31,017 nt of DNA from Clostridiales bacterium UBA7011 (lineage in GTDB: Bacteria > Bacillota > Clostridia > Oscillospirales > Butyricicoccaceae): the NCBI GenBank assembly GCA_002449635.1, contig DJXF01000035.1, positions 1 through 31,017 on the forward strand, in the 5' to 3' direction. Below, piece after piece: positions 23,273 to 30,384 of this stretch. The number at the start of each line of letters is the position of its first letter. Position 1 is the first letter of the stretch. The notes below the pieces were generated by a model that had not been told where the DNA came from, did not search any database, and worked only from the letters and a program-made list of their open reading frames with translations. Position numbers and translations under genes: made by a program.

Positions 23273-24079
23273 TTAATAGCCGGTCGGGCACTTCCAGATG
23301 TGATCGTTGGCGTCGTCAGCCAGCATCCACAGATGCTCCTCGTCGTCGATGCGGGTCTTGTCCCACGGATCGCCCGGCAGATGGCGGATACCCCAGGCGT
23401 AGCAGCAGGAGTAACCCGGTGCGGTAACCTGAGAGTGCATCTTGGAAGTAATCAGAGACAGACCGTTGTGGTGGGTTTCATACAGCTCGCCGCTGCCCCA
23501 GCCTGCGCCAAAGCCCATCGGCTTGTCATAGCGGTAGAAATAAACCTCCGGCTGCGGATGATGATGCGGCGGGTAAGAGGACCACTTGCCCGGCAGGTTG
23601 ACAACTTCGCCCAGAACCATGTTGGAGTACGGCGCATTGTCCAGATCGAAGCAGGTGCGGACATCGCGCTTGATGCAGCCCTGCAGCTCGCCCTGATTGC
23701 CGCGTGCCCAGGTATCGGTGTCGTCCGGGGTATACATCTTGTTCGGGAAGGTCTTCTCGTTGAGCGTCTTCTGAACGTAGATGTTAGCGGTGCCGTTGGC
23801 GGTGATGGTTACCTTTGTGCCCTTGCAGACATGCAGGCACCACGGGTTGTAATCGAACGGATTCGGACGGTCGATGTCGACCTTCTGGTCGTCCCATTCC
23901 ATTGTGCACTTGCCGTCGAATACGAGGCATGCGACTTCCTTCTCCGGCTCTTCGATGGTGAAGGTATCGCCCGCTTCCATAACGAGCAGCCCGACGTCCA
24001 TCATACCTTTCTTGCCTTCGCCTTCATCAAGACGCAGATACTCGTTGTAGCCGCGCTTGACTTCCTTATCCATGTACAT
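23273..24079 (-). CDS. iolB: 5-deoxy-glucuronate isomerase
   Basis: A 268-residue double-cupin isomerase that turns 5-deoxy-glucuronate into 5-dehydro-2-deoxy-D-gluconate. The metal site is HHHPQPEVYFY (172-182: His cluster and Glu178), with a later His in SKMHSQVTAPGYS and a conserved C-terminal WMLADDAN segment. Length and order of motifs fit IolB well. Start at ATG 24079 (ATGTACATGG) with AGAAAGGTG upstream; a second ATG two codons on is possible. It is first in the iolB-iolD operon, divergent from the HxlR-type regulator. Confidence 0.94.
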   Translation of the reverse strand: MYMDKEVKRGYNEYLRLDEGEGKKGMMDVGLLVMEAGDTFTIEEPEKEVACLVFDGKCTMEWDDQKVDIDRPNPFDYNPWCLHVCKGTKVTITANGTANIYVQKTLNEKTFPNKMYTPDDTDTWARGNQGELQGCIKRDVRTCFDLDNAPYSNMVLGEVVNLPGKWSSYPPHHHPQPEVYFYRYDKPMGFGAGWGSGELYETHHNGLSLITSKMHSQVTAPGYSCCYAWGIRHLPGDPWDKTRIDDEEHLWMLADDANDHIWKCPTGY

Positions 24080-24178
24080 TGTAAAACACACCTTTCTCTG
24101 TGCCAAAAATCGGCAGATCTCTGAAGTACAATGCTGCAAAAAGGGCGCAGAGCTGCCCTGACTGCATAATTTATTGAT

Positions 24179-24207
24179 ATTATAGCATGACATGTTGTCG
24201 TTTTCAA
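24179..24207 (-). promoter_or_regulatory. Sigma-A promoter of iolB-iolD
   Basis: On the minus strand: TTGAAA (24202-24207), 17-base spacer, TATAAT (24179-24184), extended by TGC. In the leader a GGGC/GCCC hairpin followed by TTTTT (24138-24158) could attenuate, but its stem is short. Confidence 0.85.
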
Positions 24208-24237
24208 GAAGATACCGCATAAAAACAGCGCAGAAAA

Positions 24238-24244
24238 TTGTGCA
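24238..24244. promoter_or_regulatory. TTGTGCA motif, candidate operator (iolB/HxlR region)
   Basis: Exact TTGTGCA in the divergent region, 30 bases upstream of the iolB -35 element and about 110 bases before the HxlR-type gene's promoter. Confidence 0.3.
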
Positions 24245-24354
24245 GGTCGACGAGGAATGTCGGGAAAAGGATACGGACAGTTGTTGAACTGTTGCATGAT
24301 TACAAAAAGCATTCAAAACATGGCAGATTTTACAAATTTTATACGGGGTTTTCC

Positions 24355-24383
24355 TTGAGGCACAGGCGGATAAATGGTATAAT
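24355..24383 (+). promoter_or_regulatory. Sigma-A promoter of the HxlR-type regulator
   Basis: TTGAGG (24355-24360), 17-base spacer, TATAAT (24378-24383). Confidence 0.82.
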
Positions 24384-24479
24384 ATAAGAACCGATAAGAA
24401 CCGGAAACAGGAAAAACGGAAGGGCAGCACGACGGAAACGGGCGCTGCCCGCATGGTGCACCTGAAGGAGGGGATCCTG

Positions 24480-24833
24480 ATGAAACGGGACGGCCGCAGC
24501 ATCCCCCGGGCTTTCCTGATCGAGACAACGATCGGAAAGATGGGAGGAAAGTGGAAGACCCTGATCCTCGACCACCTTGCAGACGGAGCGCTCCGCTTCG
24601 GCGAGCTGCAAAAGCAGATGCCGAAGATCACGCCAAAAATGCTGACACAGCAGCTGCGTGAGCTGGAGACGGACGGCATCATCAGCCGCCGCGTCTATCC
24701 GGTTGTACCGCCGAAGGTGGAATACGAGCTGACAGAGTTCGGACAAACCGTGGCCCCGCTTCTCGACGCGATGTGCGTATGGGGTCAGATGTATTTGGAC
24801 AGTGTGTGCAGCGAGGAGGAAAGCGCACAGTGA
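24480..24833 (+). CDS. HxlR family winged-helix transcription regulator
   Basis: A 117-residue protein with the HxlR pattern: GKMGGKWKTLILDHL, then LRFGELQKQMPKITPKMLTQ (recognition helix), LRELETDGIISRRVY, and the wing PPKVEYELTEFG. The usual N-terminal Cys is replaced (residues SIPRAF). Cysteines occur near the C-terminus (DAMCVWG and DSVCSEEE); redox sensing is not implied. Such proteins act as dimers on promoters of sugar or stress genes. It is divergent from iolB, so control of iolB-iolD or of itself is a reasonable inference. ATG 24480 has AAGGAGGGG upstream; the earlier in-frame ATG at 24453 does not. Confidence 0.88.
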   Translation: MKRDGRSIPRAFLIETTIGKMGGKWKTLILDHLADGALRFGELQKQMPKITPKMLTQQLRELETDGIISRRVYPVVPPKVEYELTEFGQTVAPLLDAMCVWGQMYLDSVCSEEESAQ

Positions 24834-24861
24834 GGGTTCGGGCTTGGCGCCCAAAGAAAGA

Positions 24862-24911
24862 AGCCGCAGAGCAGGGAAAGGCGATCCCGTTCTGCGGCTG
24901 TTGTATTTTTT
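24862..24911. terminator. Shared terminator between the convergent regulators
   Basis: AGCCGCAGA (24862-24870) pairs with TCTGCGGCT (24891-24899). On the + strand TTGTATTTTTT follows; on the minus strand TCTTTCTTT follows. Good for the HxlR gene, usable for the DeoR gene. Confidence 0.75.
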
Positions 24912-24919
24912 CAAAAGAA

Positions 24920-25675
24920 TTATTCCCAGAGAATTTTTACGTTGTGCGCGCGGCAAAACTCGACAAATTTCGGCGCGGGCTCCTGATCGGTAATAAAGGC
25001 CGAAATATCCTGCAGGCGGCAGAAGGTGACGGTGGCATCGTGGCCCAGCTTGGAATTGTCCGCAATCAGGATGATGCTGGAGGCGTGTGCGACCACACCG
25101 CGCTTGATTTCCGCCTCGAGGAACGTGGTGTTGCTCATGCCCGACTCGACCGTGACGCCGGTCGCACTGAGGAACGCCTTGGAGATGCGAAGCTCGGAGA
25201 GCGACTGCTGTGCGCTGATGCCGACAAAGGAACTGGTGGAAGCGTTGTACACCCCGCCGAGCGAGATCAGGCTGACGTTTTCGTACTTTGCGGCCTCGAC
25301 CATGGCGGGCAGGGAATGTGTGACGATCGTCAGACGCATGCGGGGCGGCAGATGCCGCAGCACACACACGGCGGTGGAGCCGGAATCGATGAAAACGGTG
25401 TCGCCCTCTTCGATTTCACGCACGGCGAGCTGACCGATCGCGTCTTTTGCGGACGGGTTGAGTCCCGAGCGCACCGGCAGCGGCATGACATCCTCGGGCG
25501 TCACCGCTGTGACGCCGCCGTAGACCTTGGCGATATGGCCCCGCGACTCCAGCTCGTTGAGGTCGCGGCGAATGGTATTTTTTGAGACATTAAAGACCTC
25601 GCAGAGCTCGTCGATGGAGACGGTTTTTTGCGAAAGGACATATTCCTCGATTGAATTGAGTCTGCTGATTTTCAT
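24920..25675 (-). CDS. DeoR family transcription regulator (IolR-like)
   Basis: A 251-residue repressor type. The N-terminal HTH (about residues 4-58) has SIEEYVLSQKTVSIDELCEVF then NVSKNTIRRDLNELE, and HIAKVYGGV joins to the DeoRC sensor domain. The sensor has IDSGSTAVC, TIVTHSLPA, ISLGGVY and IADNSKLG segments. DeoR sensors bind phosphorylated sugars; inositol regulator IolR belongs to this family, so an IolR role is likely but not proven. Start at ATG 25675 with GGAAAG upstream (a spacing on the long side). It is divergent from the split transketolase genes, with a 351-base control region between them. Confidence 0.88.
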   Translation of the reverse strand: MKISRLNSIEEYVLSQKTVSIDELCEVFNVSKNTIRRDLNELESRGHIAKVYGGVTAVTPEDVMPLPVRSGLNPSAKDAIGQLAVREIEEGDTVFIDSGSTAVCVLRHLPPRMRLTIVTHSLPAMVEAAKYENVSLISLGGVYNASTSSFVGISAQQSLSELRISKAFLSATGVTVESGMSNTTFLEAEIKRGVVAHASSIILIADNSKLGHDATVTFCRLQDISAFITDQEPAPKFVEFCRAHNVKILWE

Positions 25676-25732
25676 ATAAGTCACGCTTTCCTGCGGGATA
25701 CACACGGGTGTTTTGGATACAAACTTTCCTAA

Positions 25733-25741
25733 AGTATAACA
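25733..25741 (-). promoter_or_regulatory. Extended -10 promoter of the DeoR-type gene
   Basis: On the minus strand TGTTATACT, about 57 bases before the ATG, with a weak -35. Confidence 0.45.
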
Positions 25742-25820
25742 GATCCTGAGACAAAATGGAACATTTTTTTGCGGGTTTTTGAAATGTTTGTGAAAAGATG
25801 AGGTGCGCGTGTTCCACGAG

Positions 25821-25827
25821 TTGTGCA
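25821..25827. promoter_or_regulatory. TTGTGCA motif, candidate operator (DeoR/transketolase region)
   Basis: Exact TTGTGCA followed by AAA, between the two divergent promoters, about 70 bases upstream of the transketolase -35. Confidence 0.3.
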
Positions 25828-25898
25828 AAAGAAACCGTACAACTGCATCAAAAATTCACCGGGAGATGAAAAAAACAATAAAAAAAGACAGGCGAGCA

Positions 25899-25927
25899 TT
25901 GCAATCTGTTGGCAGAAATGATAAAAT
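25899..25927 (+). promoter_or_regulatory. Sigma-A promoter of the transketolase genes
   Basis: TTGCAA (25899-25904), 17-base spacer, TAAAAT (25922-25927). The leader then forms a long hairpin: GTTGCATGG (25938-25946) with CCATG and CAAC (25983-25995, with a 4-base bulge). Confidence 0.75.
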
Positions 25928-26026
25928 CAAAGAAACTGTTGCATGGCATGTGCCCGGCGCACCGCTGCTGCCCGACGCAGAACCATGCAGGCAACTATGT
26001 ATTATAGGAATAGGTAGGTGTATTCA

Positions 26027-26881
26027 ATGCAGAAAGCAGAAAAGATGCAGGCTCTCCGCGAATTCGCAGCAGAAATCAGAGTAGAGACCCTGAAGACCAT
26101 CGGTTCGCTTGGCTTTGGACATGTCGGCGGTTCCATGTCGATTGTTGAGGCCATGGCAGTCCTGTATGGCGATGTCATGAAGGTTGATCCGAAAAACCCG
26201 CGCTGGGAAGATCGTGACTGGTGTGTTCTGTCCAAGGGACATGCAGGTCCGTGCGCGTACGCAACCCTCGCACTGAAGGGCTTCTATCCGCTGGAGGAGA
26301 CCCGCACGCTCAACAAGCCGAGCACAAACTTCCCGTCCCATACCGACCGCACCAAGACACCGGGCGTTGACCTGACTACCGGTTCCCTCGGTCAGGGCAT
26401 GTCCACTGCTACCGGCGCCGCTCTCGGCAACAAGATCGACGGCCGCGACAATCATGTCTATGTATTCGTAGGCGACGGCGAATGCGATGAAGGACAGGTT
26501 TGGGAGGCTGCTCAGTTCGCAGCTCACTACAAGCTGGATAACCTGACCTGCTTCGTAGATAACAACAAGAATCAGCTCGACGGCAAGGTCGATGAGATCA
26601 TGAGCCATGGCAAGGGCATCGGTGCGAAGTTTGACGCATTCGGCTGGAACGTTATCGACGTTGCAGACGGCAACGACGTTGAGCAGATCTATGATGCAGT
26701 ACAGCAGGCACTGACCGTCAAGGGCGTTCCGACCTGCATCGTCCTGAATACCGTTAAGGGCAAGGGCGCTACCTTTGCTGAGCCTTCCGGTGCACACAGC
26801 TCGCAGCCGTCTCCGGAGCAGTGGGAAGAAGCAATTGCTGCAGCAGAAGCAGAGCTTGCTGCTGTTAAGGCTGCCAAGTAA
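26027..26881 (+). CDS. Transketolase, N-terminal (ThDP-binding) subunit
   Basis: A 284-residue protein covering the first third of a transketolase: GHVGGSMS (about 31-38, substrate/ThDP His), CVLSKGHAGPCAYATLA, TGSLGQGMSTATGAALG, and the ThDP motif GDGECDEGQVWEAA (149-162) with DNNKNQLDG. Split transketolases of this kind are common in anaerobes and pair with the next gene. ATG 26027 has AGGTAGGTG upstream; a GTG at 26018 is in frame but overlaps the ribosome site. It is first in the operon and followed after 14 bases by the C-terminal subunit. Codon choice is strongly biased, which suggests high expression. Confidence 0.92.
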   Translation: MQKAEKMQALREFAAEIRVETLKTIGSLGFGHVGGSMSIVEAMAVLYGDVMKVDPKNPRWEDRDWCVLSKGHAGPCAYATLALKGFYPLEETRTLNKPSTNFPSHTDRTKTPGVDLTTGSLGQGMSTATGAALGNKIDGRDNHVYVFVGDGECDEGQVWEAAQFAAHYKLDNLTCFVDNNKNQLDGKVDEIMSHGKGIGAKFDAFGWNVIDVADGNDVEQIYDAVQQALTVKGVPTCIVLNTVKGKGATFAEPSGAHSSQPSPEQWEEAIAAAEAELAAVKAAK

Positions 26882-26895
26882 GGAGGGAATGCAAA

Positions 26896-27873
26896 ATGAG
26901 TTTCACTTTGATTGGAAAGCATGAAAAGGACAAGCGTAACTGCCGTGACGGTTACGTTCAGGCTATGCTCGAGCTGATGGAAGCAGACAAGAGCGTTGTA
27001 CATGTAGACTGTGACCTGATGAACTGCATCAACACCGGCAAGCTGAAGGCAGCTTTCCCGGATCGTGCAATCAACGCAGGCATCGCAGAGGCCAACGCAA
27101 TGGGCGTTGCCGCAGGTCTGACCGCAACCGGCAAGAAGACTTGGATGCACTCTTTCGGCTGCTTCTCCTCCCGCCGTGCATTTGACCAGGCATTTATGTC
27201 TGCCGCTTATGCAAAGCTGGGCGTTAAGATCCTGGGTTCCGACCCCGGCGTATGCGCTGCATACAACGGCGGCACCCATATGCCGTTTGAGGACTGCGCA
27301 CTGTATATGTCCGTTCCGGATGCAATCGTTATTGATCCGGTCGACTACGTACAGGTTTACGCGCTGACCAAGAAGCTGACCGCAGTAGAAGGCCGCATCT
27401 CCTACATGCGCATGATCCGCAAGGGCTTCACCACCGTTTATGCTGACGGCTCCGATTTCGAGATCGGCAAGGGCGTTACCCTGAAGGAGAACGGCGACAA
27501 GGACCAGGCTACCATCATTGCTTCCGGCATCATGGTTGACGAGTCCCTGAAGGCTTACGAGAAGCTGGCTGAGGAAGGCATTTCTGTTCGCGTGATCGAT
27601 ATGTTTACCTGGAAGCCGATTGATGAGGACCTGATTGTCAAGTCCGCAAAGGAGACCGGCGCCATCGTAACCGCAGAGAACCACAACTGCACCGTCGGCC
27701 TCGGCGCTGCTGTTGCCCGCGTACTGGCTGAGAAGTGCCCGACTCCGGTCGAGATGGTAGGCGTTCACGACCAGTTCGGTCAGGTAGGCGCACAGAGCTT
27801 CCTGCAGGAGGCTTACAAGCTGACCGCTGACGAGATCATCGCCAAGGTCAAGAAGGTTGTTGGCAGAAAGTAA
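26896..27873 (+). CDS. Transketolase, C-terminal subunit
   Basis: A 325-residue protein with the pyrimidine domain (NAGIAEANAMGVAAGL, catalytic Glu at about 65) and the C-terminal transketolase domain (IIASGIMVDESLKAYEKL; VRVIDMFTWKPIDE; TAENHN). Together with the upstream gene it makes a complete ThDP-dependent two-carbon transfer enzyme. ATG has AGGAGGG upstream, and the intergenic gap is 14 bases, so both are made together. Its place beside the DeoR regulator and iolE-iolG suggests a role linked to inositol use rather than only pentose metabolism. A strong terminator follows. Confidence 0.92.
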   Translation: MSFTLIGKHEKDKRNCRDGYVQAMLELMEADKSVVHVDCDLMNCINTGKLKAAFPDRAINAGIAEANAMGVAAGLTATGKKTWMHSFGCFSSRRAFDQAFMSAAYAKLGVKILGSDPGVCAAYNGGTHMPFEDCALYMSVPDAIVIDPVDYVQVYALTKKLTAVEGRISYMRMIRKGFTTVYADGSDFEIGKGVTLKENGDKDQATIIASGIMVDESLKAYEKLAEEGISVRVIDMFTWKPIDEDLIVKSAKETGAIVTAENHNCTVGLGAAVARVLAEKCPTPVEMVGVHDQFGQVGAQSFLQEAYKLTADEIIAKVKKVVGRK

Positions 27874-27896
27874 GTTCGGTTTATCCGAATGAATGG

Positions 27897-27928
27897 GAGC
27901 CGTTCCCGCAGGGGAACGGCTCTTTTTT
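27897..27928 (+). terminator. Terminator of the transketolase operon
   Basis: GAGCCGTTCCC (27897-27907) pairs with GGGAACGGCTC (27912-27922), followed by six T. Confidence 0.94.
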
Positions 27929-28064
27929 GTACCTCTGTGCAAAATGATGGGGCGATTTCCGCCATCCTTTCCGCTTTGTGTCCGCTATTGGCCGCAAAGA
28001 ACAAAATTGCTTCGGTAAAAGTGCGGAACAGTCGTCCGAAGAGGGAAAAAATAATTGACCAAAG

Positions 28065-28071
28065 TGCACAA
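28065..28071. promoter_or_regulatory. TGCACAA motif, candidate operator (iolE promoter)
   Basis: Reverse complement of TTGTGCA, 5 bases upstream of the iolE -35 element. A related CTGTGCAAAA lies at 27935-27944, just after the previous terminator. Confidence 0.35.
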
Positions 28072-28076
28072 AACAT

Positions 28077-28105
28077 TTGACAAACTGTGCGCGATTCGAT
28101 ATCAT
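28077..28105 (+). promoter_or_regulatory. Sigma-A promoter of iolE (and iolG)
   Basis: TTGACA (28077-28082), 17-base spacer, TATCAT (28100-28105). Confidence 0.78.
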
Positions 28106-28142
28106 TATATTGTAGGAGAAAAGCCTATTGCTTGCTGTCGCC

Positions 28143-28173
28143 CGGCAGAGAAATTTGGAGAGATTTCTCGCCG
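28143..28173 (+). other. Leader hairpin upstream of iolE
   Basis: CGGC-A-GAGAAAT (28143-28154) pairs with ATTTCTC-GCCG (28163-28173): 11 pairs with one bulged A and an 8-base loop. It lies about 45 bases before the ATG and is followed by only four T. Confidence 0.55.
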
Positions 28174-28215
28174 TTTTCATGCGGGAGCATATAAAATTAT
28201 GGAGGTGTTGTGATT

Positions 28216-29115
28216 ATGTTCACAAACAAGGATATCAAGCTGGGTATCTGCCCGATCGGCTGGACCAACGATGATATGTGGGATCTCGGCGACGAGAATA
28301 CGTTCCAGCAGTGTATTTCCGAGATGCGTCTGGCTGGCTTCACCGGCTGTGAAGTTGGTCATAAGTATCCGACCGATGTCAAGGAGCTGAAGGAAGCTCT
28401 CGATCTGCGCGGCATGACGATCGCTTCCAAGTGGTTCTCTTCCTTCCTCGGCACCAAGCCGTTCGAGGAGACGCGCGACGAGTTTGTCAAGGAGCTGGAG
28501 TACCTCTCTGCTATGGGTTCCACTGCAATCAACATTTCTGAGCAGTCTTACTCCATTCAGGGCGACGAGACCAAGTCCATCTTTGACGACAAGGCAGTTT
28601 TCACTGACGATGAGTTCAAGCGTATGTGCGAAGGCCTGAACAAGCTGGCTGAGATCGCAGACACCTATGGCATCCGCGCTTGCTTCCATCATCATATGGG
28701 CACCTGCGTTCAGACCCTCGAGGAGACCGAGCGCATGCTGTCCAACACCGAAGACAACGTTCTGCTTTGCTACGATACCGGTCACTGGACCTTCACCGAG
28801 ACCGATCCGATCGCAATTCTGGACAAGTTCCCGAACAGAATCGGCCATGTACATCTGAAGAACATGCGTAAGCCGGTTCGCGACGAAGCAATCGCAGGCC
28901 GCTGGCCGTTCCTGAAGGCTGTCCGCAACGGCGCATTCACCGTACCGGGCGATCCGGAAGGCTGCGTAGACTTCCCGGCAATTCTGAAGAAGCTCGACGA
29001 GATCGGCTATGAAGGCTGGATTATGGTTGAGGCTGAGCAGGATCCGGCTAAGGCAAATCCGTTCAAGTATGCAAAGATGGCTTACGATTACATCACCGCT
29101 GAGATGGCAAAGTAA
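28216..29115 (+). CDS. iolE: Myo-inosose-2 dehydratase
   Basis: A 299-residue TIM-barrel (xylose-isomerase-like) enzyme that removes water from 2-keto-myo-inositol to give the trihydroxycyclohexane-dione used by IolD. Visible segments are the N-terminal KLGICPIGWTNDD, the metal-binding parts INISEQSYS, ACFHHHMGTCVQT, CYDTGHW and GHVHLKN, and the C-terminal IMVEAEQDP. Length and motif order fit IolE. ATG 28216 has GGAGGTG nine bases upstream; a GTG at 28210 is too close to that site. iolG follows after 109 bases, with a stem-loop between. Confidence 0.94.
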   Translation: MFTNKDIKLGICPIGWTNDDMWDLGDENTFQQCISEMRLAGFTGCEVGHKYPTDVKELKEALDLRGMTIASKWFSSFLGTKPFEETRDEFVKELEYLSAMGSTAINISEQSYSIQGDETKSIFDDKAVFTDDEFKRMCEGLNKLAEIADTYGIRACFHHHMGTCVQTLEETERMLSNTEDNVLLCYDTGHWTFTETDPIAILDKFPNRIGHVHLKNMRKPVRDEAIAGRWPFLKAVRNGAFTVPGDPEGCVDFPAILKKLDEIGYEGWIMVEAEQDPAKANPFKYAKMAYDYITAEMAK

Positions 29116-29146
29116 GCTTGTATCAATTATAACTTCGTATAGAATC

Positions 29147-29180
29147 TGGATATCCGACAGAATTCCGCTGCGGATATCCA
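29147..29180 (+). other. Stem-loop between iolE and iolG
   Basis: TGGATATCCG (29147-29156) pairs perfectly with CGGATATCCA (29171-29180), 14-base loop, no T run after it. It looks like an mRNA processing or stabilising element that could set different levels of iolE and iolG. Confidence 0.65.
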
Positions 29181-29224
29181 CTTTCTGACATATCATATTT
29201 GTACAGACAAGGAGAGAAAAGGTC

Positions 29225-30250
29225 ATGGCAAATTTACGTTTTGGCGTGGTAGGCTGCGGACGTATCGGCAAGCTGCATATCAATAACCTTCTGAACAACA
29301 TCGAAGGTGCTGAGGTCGTAGCAGCAGCCGATCCGATGCTGGACAAGTCGGGCGCGCGCGAGTGGCTGGCACAGCGTGGCATCACCAACGCATCCACCGA
29401 TTACATGGATGTTATCAACAATCCGGATGTAGATGTCGTAATGGTTTGCTCTTCCACCGATACCCATTGTGAGGTTTCCATGGAAGCAGTCAAGGCCGGC
29501 AAGCATGTATTCTGCGAGAAGCCGATCGACTATGATATTGCAAAGATCAAGGCTCTGCTGGCACTGGTAGAGGAAAAGGGCGTCAAGTTCCAGGTAGGCT
29601 TCAACCGCCGCTTCGACCACAACCACAAGGCTGTTGCTGATGCAGTTAAGGCCGGCAAGATCGGCGAGCCGCATTACATCAACGTTTCTTCCCGCGATCC
29701 GGAGCCCCCTCCGGCATCTTATGTCGCAGTTTCCGGCGGTATCTTCTATGATATGATGATCCATGACTTTGATATGGTTCGCTATCTGTCCGGTTCTGAG
29801 GCAGTTGAGATTTCCGCGGTAGGCTCCTGCCTGGTCAACCCGAACCTGCAGGAAGAGTCCGGTATTCCGGATGTTGACACCGCAGTTGTCACCATGAAGA
29901 TGGCAAACGGCGCAATCGCTACCATCAACAACTCCCGTCAGGCAGTTTACGGCTACGATCAGAGAGTAGAAGTATTCGGCTCTAAGGGCATGGCAGCAGA
30001 CAACAACGATCTGGTATCCACCGCAACCATCACAACGGTTGACGGCGCAGTATCCGAGAAGCCGAAGTGGTTCTTCCTCGAGCGCTACAACGATGCGTTC
30101 ATCGAGCAGATCAAGTACTTCATCGACTCGATTGTCAACGACAAGCCGACCGTAGTAGGCGCTTATGACGGCCTGCGTCCGGTTCTGATGGCAGCTGCAG
30201 CTACCGAGTCCTGCCGCAACGGCGGTGTTTGGGTTAAGGTTGCTGAATAA
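29225..30250 (+). CDS. iolG: Inositol 2-dehydrogenase
   Basis: A 341-residue Gfo/Idh/MocA oxidoreductase that oxidises myo-inositol to 2-keto-myo-inositol with NAD, the first step of the pathway. The Rossmann fingerprint is VVGCGRIGKLH (8-18), the catalytic Lys lies in CEKP (about 97-100), and the active-site segment is GGIFYDMMIHDFD (about 173-185, with Asp and His of the catalytic set). Length fits IolG. ATG has AAGGAGAG upstream. No separate promoter was found, so it probably shares the iolE promoter. Other Idh/MocA sugar dehydrogenases look alike, but the iolE/iolB/iolD neighbours support this call. Confidence 0.92.
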   Translation: MANLRFGVVGCGRIGKLHINNLLNNIEGAEVVAAADPMLDKSGAREWLAQRGITNASTDYMDVINNPDVDVVMVCSSTDTHCEVSMEAVKAGKHVFCEKPIDYDIAKIKALLALVEEKGVKFQVGFNRRFDHNHKAVADAVKAGKIGEPHYINVSSRDPEPPPASYVAVSGGIFYDMMIHDFDMVRYLSGSEAVEISAVGSCLVNPNLQEESGIPDVDTAVVTMKMANGAIATINNSRQAVYGYDQRVEVFGSKGMAADNNDLVSTATITTVDGAVSEKPKWFFLERYNDAFIEQIKYFIDSIVNDKPTVVGAYDGLRPVLMAAAATESCRNGGVWVKVAE

Positions 30251-30280
30251 GCCTGATTCCAAAACGGCATAAAAATTTGA

Positions 30281-30311
30281 GGGCGTCCCGTGTGAGCGGG
30301 ACGCCCTTTTT
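30281..30311. terminator. Terminator between iolG and the convergent CpXC gene
   Basis: GGGCGTCCCG (30281-30290) pairs with CGGGACGCCC (30297-30306), with TTTTT after it on the + strand and TCAAATTTTT on the minus strand. Confidence 0.92.
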
Positions 30312-30384
30312 GGTATCCATATGTGCTGTCCGGACAATCACGGCGGAATCAGCTGTGCGGGAAACAGGCATCAGAAAAAACGAT

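Noticed and set aside
21202..23427. A 741-codon open frame on the + strand opposite iolD
   Set aside because: It is longer than iolD itself, but the iolD frame has all ThDP motifs and a ribosome site. The antisense frame is a by-product of biased codon use and gives a Val/Leu/Gly-rich product with no recognisable domain.
29129..29141. Exact 13-base match to one arm of the phage P1 lox site (ATAACTTCGTATA)
   Set aside because: The second arm is absent at the expected 8-base spacing and no recombinase gene is near. A single arm in an intergenic region is most simply chance, though it was unexpected.
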